A stretch of 64,000 nt of DNA from contig JAFAYV010000017.1 of NCBI GenBank assembly GCA_019240115.1, positions 19,430 through 83,429 of the forward strand, written 5' to 3'. The position numbers and the translations under genes are program-made. Below are positions 61,524-64,000 of this stretch, piece by piece. Source of the stretch: Solirubrobacterales bacterium. GTDB lineage: Bacteria; Actinomycetota; Thermoleophilia; Solirubrobacterales; Solirubrobacteraceae. The notes beneath the pieces are model-generated. The model did not search any database. It was not told where the DNA came from and saw only the letters and a list, made by a program, of their open reading frames with translations. How positions within the stretch are numbered: position 1 is the stretch's first letter; each line of letters starts with the position of its first letter.

Positions 61524-64000
61524 TCACGATCGAACCGGCGCGTCGACCTCCGCGTCTGCCTCCCCGCCAGTCAGCTGGCGCTCCAGCCGGTCGATCCGCT
61601 CGGCCTGTTCGGCGAGCTGGGTCCGCAGCCCGCGCAGCTCCTCGACGTCGCGGAGCTCGCGCAGGACGCGGGTGAGCTCGCCGCCGGATTGCCGACGGCC
61701 CTCGTGCAGGCCGCCGCCGAGCTCCTGCAGGGCATCGGCGATCTGCCGGTTGACTCCCTGCTGGTAGGCCGTGAACGGCCTCATCGCGCGCAGCGCGGCC
61801 TTCCTCACCAGTCCGCGGCCGATGGCCGACCGCCGGCCGGCGGGCATCGGGCCCTGCCGGATCTTCAACGGCAGGGCGGCGACCGCCGGCGAGGCCTGGG
61901 GGGCTGCCTGGGTGCGACGAGCCTGCCCGACCGCGCGGATCTGCTCCAGGCGGGCGAGGAGCATCGCGCCGACCGCGGCGGCGGAGTGGGTGGCGCGGAT
62001 GTCGGCGGCCGCTCTGGCACCCAGGCGGCGGGCGTACTCGCGATTCTCAAAGACCCGCCGCATCAGGCCGGCGGCGTGCTCGGCGTCGGGCTGCGCCCAG
62101 CACCCGTCGGCGGGATAGGGATCGAATCCGGGGCCGATCGGCACGAGCTCGTGATCGACGAGCAGGCTGTTGGTGGAGGTCATGAAGTCGAGGTTGCCCG
62201 AGTAGCCGGTGGCGATCACCGGCCGTGCGTACCACATCGCGTCGGCCATCACCAGGCCGAAGCCCTCCGCCCGGTGCAGTGAGACACAGCAGTCACAACG
62301 CGCGGCCAGGTCGGCGTTGTCCTCCGGCGACATGTACCTGTCGATCACGTGGATGTCGGGGTGTCCGGAGGCGGCCTGCATCACCCGAGCGTGATACGCG
62401 GCGTCGCGCTCGTGGTTGATGCACTTGACCACCAGCGCCGCGCCCTCCGCCGGCACGAACGCCCGCCGAAAGGCGGCGATGGTGGCCAACGGGTTCTTGC
62501 GCTCGGCCACGCTCAGGTAGTCGAAGCTGGTGAAGAAGACGAACTCGTCCTGCGGGAGGCCGAGGTGCGCGCGAGAGCGCGGTGGCACCGCGGGGGGCGC
62601 CACGGGGATCCGCACGGTGTTGACCGGGACCGTCGCGAGGGGCGCCAGCGCGGAGGCGACGTGCGCCGTCGGCGCCCACACCTCCTCCACCAGCGAGAAC
62701 GAGCTCCGCCACCGTTCGGGGAACTGCGCGACCTCCCAGAACCACAGGCCGATTGAGTAGCGCTCGGCGAAGAACTCCGCCCCGACCTGCCGGACGAACT
62801 CGGGCAGCATGTCGGCGTTCATGCTGATCAGGTTGACCGGGAAGGGAGCCTCGTCGGGGGACGCGGTCTCGTAGGGATGCTCCTGGCGACTCAGCGGAAT
62901 CGTCTGCCCGTGGATGGGAAGCAGGGGCACGCCGGCCCTGTCCAGCGCCGAGACCATCTGGCGAGCCGCCTGCCCTGTGCCCAGCTCCGAGCGAAAGTAG
63001 CCAACGACGTTGACGCCCCACGGCTCCCGTTGCAGCGGCCCGGAGTTGTTCCTCGCCGCGGTGGGCAGAACGTCGGCGCCGAGACTGTCGATCGCGGCCC
63101 GCGATGGCGTGGGAGGCGCCGGGCGATCGCCGGTCGGCGGCTGTGTGGGCGTGGCCTCGCCGGTCATCAGATGGGCGATCAGCGGTTCCTCGCGCGCAGC
63201 GTACTCTCTCGCCCATCCCAGCAGTCCGGCACCGTCGATTCCGCCAGAGCTGGTGAAGACCCGCCTCAGGTCCGAGCGGCGCTCGTAGACGTGGTGGAGC
63301 ACCCGGTTGACCCCCGGTGGGGCGCCCGGGGCCGTCTGGAGCATCCAGTCTCGGAACGCCCGCATTCCCTCAGGGGTGAACGGGGATGGCACCTCGACCG
63401 GCGACTCGTGCGCGAACCGCTCGAACAGCGCGCGCTGGGTCTCCTCCAGCCGGGTCCCATCGCCGAGGGCCGCATAGCTGTAGGGCCAATCGCGCGCCCG
63501 CGCATGGCCGGCGTCCTTCAGCGCACGCGCATACTCGGCGAGCATCGTCCGCAGCGCGGGGGCGGCGAGGACATCGACGCGATCCTGATAACGGCTCAGC
63601 GCGGTCGGGTGGTCAGGATCGAAGCCGCTGAAGTGAAAGAAGGCCAGCGGACGGTCAGCCACCTTGTACCCAGCGTCCCGGCGGGTCAGCCGGCGCTCGT
63701 GGAGGTTCCAGTACGCGACGTTGTACTCGGGGTCGCGCAGGATCTTGACCTCGGTGAGAAAGCCGGGCGCCAGGTCGAACCAGCGCTGGTCGACGAAGTA
63801 GCCCCAGGTCGGATCGACCCGGCAGTCGCGCCGCAGGCGGTCCGCCCACCAGTCGAGCAGCGCGTCGACCTCCGGCCGGCTGGCCAGCGACACGTACCCC
63901 AGGTTGTAGACGCCCGCGATCATGATGTCGACCTGGCTCGGCTTGCGGTCATCCGCCGGGATCGGGCTGCGGTTGTGCGGGATCAACACCACTCCGTGCT
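61524..64000 (-). CDS. Multidomain glycosyltransferase, 5' end outside window
   Basis: The reading frame is open to the right edge, so the start is missing. A GTG at 63992 exists, but the sequence there (VLIPHNRSPIPADDRKPSQV) is the middle of a sugar-transferase-like domain. At least 822 residues are visible. Residues 1-310 form a first domain with MIAGVYNLGYVSLASR and DPTWGYFVDQRWFDLAPG. Residues 330-700 form a GT4-type domain with GVNVVGYFRSELGTGQAARQ, IGLWFWEVAQFPERWRSSFS, FVFFTSFDYLSVAERKNPLA and the Glu motif LHRAEGFGLVMADAMWYARP. The C-terminal 90 residues are a coiled coil (RVLRELRDVEELRGLRTQLA). It is probably a chain-building enzyme with more than one transfer site, tethered by its coil. 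Confidence 0.8.
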   Translation of the reverse strand, partial: HGVVLIPHNRSPIPADDRKPSQVDIMIAGVYNLGYVSLASRPEVDALLDWWADRLRRDCRVDPTWGYFVDQRWFDLAPGFLTEVKILRDPEYNVAYWNLHERRLTRRDAGYKVADRPLAFFHFSGFDPDHPTALSRYQDRVDVLAAPALRTMLAEYARALKDAGHARARDWPYSYAALGDGTRLEETQRALFERFAHESPVEVPSPFTPEGMRAFRDWMLQTAPGAPPGVNRVLHHVYERRSDLRRVFTSSGGIDGAGLLGWAREYAAREEPLIAHLMTGEATPTQPPTGDRPAPPTPSRAAIDSLGADVLPTAARNNSGPLQREPWGVNVVGYFRSELGTGQAARQMVSALDRAGVPLLPIHGQTIPLSRQEHPYETASPDEAPFPVNLISMNADMLPEFVRQVGAEFFAERYSIGLWFWEVAQFPERWRSSFSLVEEVWAPTAHVASALAPLATVPVNTVRIPVAPPAVPPRSRAHLGLPQDEFVFFTSFDYLSVAERKNPLATIAAFRRAFVPAEGAALVVKCINHERDAAYHARVMQAASGHPDIHVIDRYMSPEDNADLAARCDCCVSLHRAEGFGLVMADAMWYARPVIATGYSGNLDFMTSTNSLLVDHELVPIGPGFDPYPADGCWAQPDAEHAAGLMRRVFENREYARRLGARAAADIRATHSAAAVGAMLLARLEQIRAVGQARRTQAAPQASPAVAALPLKIRQGPMPAGRRSAIGRGLVRKAALRAMRPFTAYQQGVNRQIADALQELGGGLHEGRRQSGGELTRVLRELRDVEELRGLRTQLAEQAERIDRLERQLTGGEADAEVDAPVRS

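Overview
The window is a GC-rich (about 70%) bacterial chromosome segment. Gene content and style (GTG starts, stop/start overlaps, an intein-bearing B12-dependent ribonucleotide reductase, HxlR/TetR regulators, a very GC-rich glycan locus) suggest a high-GC actinobacterium, plausibly of the class Thermoleophilia (Solirubrobacterales). That placement is an inference from gene style, not from a marker gene.

Positions 1-9.6 kb are a decaying integration hotspot. A tRNA-Thr(CGT) gene on the minus strand (9569-9641) has an intact tyrosine recombinase next to its 3' end. Two further copies of the tRNA 3' end lie at 2641-2684 and 948-983. The simplest reading is two tandem integrative elements. The distal one (about 948-2640) is reduced to a MazF-type toxin/antitoxin pair and a frameshifted integrase. 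The proximal one (about 2641-9569) carries an antitoxin beside a frameshifted RelE-like toxin, an HxlR-family repressor divergent from an MMPL transporter operon (MMPL, a 51-residue ORF, an HdeD/DUF308 membrane protein), a decayed cupin gene and the integrase. TGTCCC/GGGACA repeats sit at both ends of this element and look like integrase arm-type sites. Left of 948 are a partial HxlR-family gene and a frameshifted TetR-family pseudogene.

Positions 9.7-30.6 kb are mostly core genes: a RimJ-like acetyltransferase, holB, tmk, galE, a large coiled-coil protein, nrdJ interrupted by two LAGLIDADG inteins, an SGNH hydrolase, an ArsR-like regulator with a repeat-encoded tail, a GT4 glycosyltransferase, msrB, a DedA protein with a poly-arginine tail, a methyltransferase, a two-component system, heme A synthase (ctaA), rmlC and an M29 aminopeptidase.

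Positions 30.7-64 kb are a large surface-glycan locus that continues past the right edge. It holds GT2 and GT4-like glycosyltransferases (several with coiled-coil extensions), nucleotide-sugar enzymes (UDP-sugar dehydrogenase, Gfo/Idh/MocA oxidoreductase, FdtA-like ketoisomerase, two epimerases), two AsnB-type amidotransferases, a Wzx-like flippase, several methyltransferases, a DPM1-like transferase with a DUF2304 partner, and a large multi-pass membrane protein. An ECF sigma/anti-sigma/COG4315 secreted-protein module sits inside it. A family of four related glycosyltransferases has expanded here. Between two members, 49983-50146 holds fossil pieces of a methyltransferase gene and of a glycosyltransferase gene. 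They keep the 20-bp gene overlap seen in the intact cassette at 54.5 kb, which records a segmental duplication followed by decay.
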